NCBI RefSeq assembly: GCF_002161595.1
Contig: NZ_NFID01000004.1
Coordinates: 1-64,000 of the forward strand
DNA from: Gemmiger sp. An50
GTDB taxonomy: Bacteria; Bacillota; Clostridia; Oscillospirales; Ruminococcaceae
DNA: 64,000 nucleotides
Direction: 5' to 3'
Part shown: piece after piece, positions 62,872 to 64,000 of the stretch
Position numbering within the stretch: position 1 is the first letter of the stretch
Layout: each line of letters starts with the position of its first letter
Position numbers and translations under genes: made by a program
The notes under the pieces: model-generated
Databases searched by the model: none
Seen by the model: only the letters and a program-made list of their open reading frames with translations
What the model was told of the DNA's origin: nothing

Positions 62872-64000
62872 ATGTCGCGTTCCGTCAGCGCGGAAAACCA
62901 GATCACCCAGGGCGTGATCTGGAAGCAGATCCTGGTGTTCTTTTTCCCCATCCTGTTCGGTACCTTTTTCCAGCAGCTTTACAATACCTTCGACGCCATC
63001 ATTGTGGGCCAGTTCGTGGGCAAGCAGGCGTTGGCCGCGGTGGGCGGCGGCACCAGCAACCTGGTGAACATTGTGGTCAACCTGTTCACCGGCGTGGCGG
63101 CCGGTACCACTGTGGTCGTGGCCCAGGGCGTGGGTGCACGGGACCCGGAACGGGTGCGCAAGACCGTGCACACCTCGGCAGCCATGTCGCTGCTGGGCGG
63201 TTTGGTGTTCACGGTGGTGGGCGTGCTGGCAGCCCGGCCCGCTCTGCTGGCCATGGGCACCCCGGACGATGTGATGGAATACGCGGTGCAGTATCTGATC
63301 GCCTACTGCCTGGGCATGATCCCCTCCTTCTTCTACAACGTGGGCGCGGGCATTCTGCGCGCGGTGGGCGACACCAAGCGCCCGCTGTACTTCTTGATCG
63401 CGGCCTGTCTGGTAAACATCGTGCTGGACATCCTGTTCGTGGCAGTGATGGGCATGGGCGCACTGGGCGCAGGCCTTGCCACCATGATCTCCCAGTGGGT
63501 GAGCGCCGTGCTGGTGTACATCTCGCTGGCGGGCACCTCGGCCATCTACCGGCTGGAGAAAAGCCAGCTGGGCTTCGATAAGGCCAGCCTGAGCCGGGTG
63601 CTGCAGGTGGGCATCCCGGCGGGCATCCAGGGCAACATGTACGCCATTTCCAACGTGATTTTGCAAAGCTGCATCAACTCCTTCGGCACCGACACGGTGG
63701 CCGCATGGACCAGCTTTTCCAAGGTGGACGGCTTCTTCTGGATGGTCAGCGGCGCTTACGGCATCGCCATCACCACCTTCGCGGGCCAGAACTACGGCGC
63801 GGGGCTGTACAGCCGGGTGCGCAAGAGCGTAAACGTGTGTCTGGCTATGTGCGCGGGCACCGCGGTGGCCATGAGCGTATTGATGGTCAGCTGCTCGGGA
63901 ATTTTCCTGCGCATGTTCACCCAGGACCAGGCCGTGCTGGAGATCGGCACTGTGATGGTCCGCCATATGATGCCCTATTACGTGACCTTCGTGTGCATCG
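62872..64000 (+). CDS. MATE family efflux transporter (3' end outside window)
   Basis: The frame opens at ATG 62872 behind AGAGG and runs past the window edge, giving 376 residues of an expected 450 or so. It shows the MATE/NorM start (ITQGVIWKQILVFFFPILFGTFFQQLYNTFDAIIVGQFVG), GAGILRAVGDTKRPLYF and VGIPAGIQGNMYAISNVILQ, with about ten helices so far. Such carriers expel cationic drugs or metabolites using Na+ or H+. The clostridial branch here is common in gut species. Substrate unknown. Confidence 0.93.
   Translation, partial: MSRSVSAENQITQGVIWKQILVFFFPILFGTFFQQLYNTFDAIIVGQFVGKQALAAVGGGTSNLVNIVVNLFTGVAAGTTVVVAQGVGARDPERVRKTVHTSAAMSLLGGLVFTVVGVLAARPALLAMGTPDDVMEYAVQYLIAYCLGMIPSFFYNVGAGILRAVGDTKRPLYFLIAACLVNIVLDILFVAVMGMGALGAGLATMISQWVSAVLVYISLAGTSAIYRLEKSQLGFDKASLSRVLQVGIPAGIQGNMYAISNVILQSCINSFGTDTVAAWTSFSKVDGFFWMVSGAYGIAITTFAGQNYGAGLYSRVRKSVNVCLAMCAGTAVAMSVLMVSCSGIFLRMFTQDQAVLEIGTVMVRHMMPYYVTFVCI

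Noticed and set aside
1-64000. tRNA, rRNA, CRISPR arrays, insertion sequences, integrases or prophage genes
   Set aside because: No cloverleaf sequences, regularly spaced direct repeats, transposase motifs or phage structural genes were found.

Overview
The window reads as a stretch of chromosome from a GC-rich anaerobic member of the Clostridia, most like the Faecalibacterium/Gemmiger/Subdoligranulum branch of Oscillospiraceae. The evidence is low-GC intergenic DNA with clear TTGACA/TATAAT promoters between GC-rich genes, AGGAGG ribosome binding sites, frequent TTG starts, a SpoIIE-type phosphatase, an AbrB/SpoVT regulator, rubredoxin, and small Firmicutes families (DUF1292, DUF1836, DUF3842, DUF3169, DUF4358). 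The genus is inferred. I see no tRNA or rRNA genes, no CRISPR array, no transposase and no phage genes.

Layout. 1-7.3 kb: end of a Pro/Glu-rich protein, an AEC-family transporter, a histidine phosphatase, an XRE regulator, an AbrB-like regulator, trpS, and an SGNH/MBOAT pair for polymer O-acylation. 7.3-11.6 kb: gltX, spoIIE and a tiny repeat-rich lipoprotein. 11.8-15.6 kb: a BlaI repressor with an M56-M23 fusion protein, then an ECF sigma/anti-sigma pair with a candidate ECF promoter. 15.6-18.9 kb: flavodoxin-ferredoxin protein, fba, an OGG-like DNA glycosylase, and a 540-bp gene-free stretch rich in TCAACA motifs. 18.9-28.1 kb: a translation-rich run (rlmB, an EF-G paralogue, greA, lysS) that includes a large degenerate P-type-ATPase-like membrane protein. 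28.4-32.3 kb: a membrane-anchored alpha/beta hydrolase, a GntR/FCD regulator and a glycerate kinase. 32.4-36.8 kb: ruvX, a VanRS-like two-component pair, and a MarR gene with a YczE/cytidylate-kinase-like fusion. 36.8-43 kb: a CLC antiporter of probable fluoride type, DUF1836-MarR, and an operon of flavodoxin-ferredoxin, APC permease and MalY/PatB-type lyase; then rubredoxin. 43-49 kb: DUF3842, cardiolipin synthase, cyclophilin lipoprotein, DUF1292, a probable 6S RNA, LUD protein and a Cys-less peroxiredoxin-fold protein. 49-58 kb: split LysO, CPBP/DUF3169/XRE operon with an ordered operator array, a GT2 glycosyltransferase, small membrane and lipoproteins, an Lrp regulator, a candidate small RNA, hflX, GNAT and a YiiX-like hydrolase. 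58-64 kb: a two-component system followed by three duplicated lipoproteins, and the start of a MATE transporter.

Most of the interest is regulatory. Several regulators sit next to inverted or direct repeats that overlap their own promoters (XRE at 52 kb, MarR at 35 and 39 kb, BlaI at 11.8 kb, ECF sigma at 15.5 kb, OmpR-type regulator at 62.7 kb). Terminator-like hairpins lie between the promoter, or upstream gene, and the ribosome binding site of fba, lysS and the glycerate kinase. Unusual proteins are the inactive-looking P-type ATPase, M56-M23, YczE-kinase, LysRS with a C-terminal tRNA-binding domain, and the three tandem lipoproteins. All calls come from reading the sequence; no database search was run.
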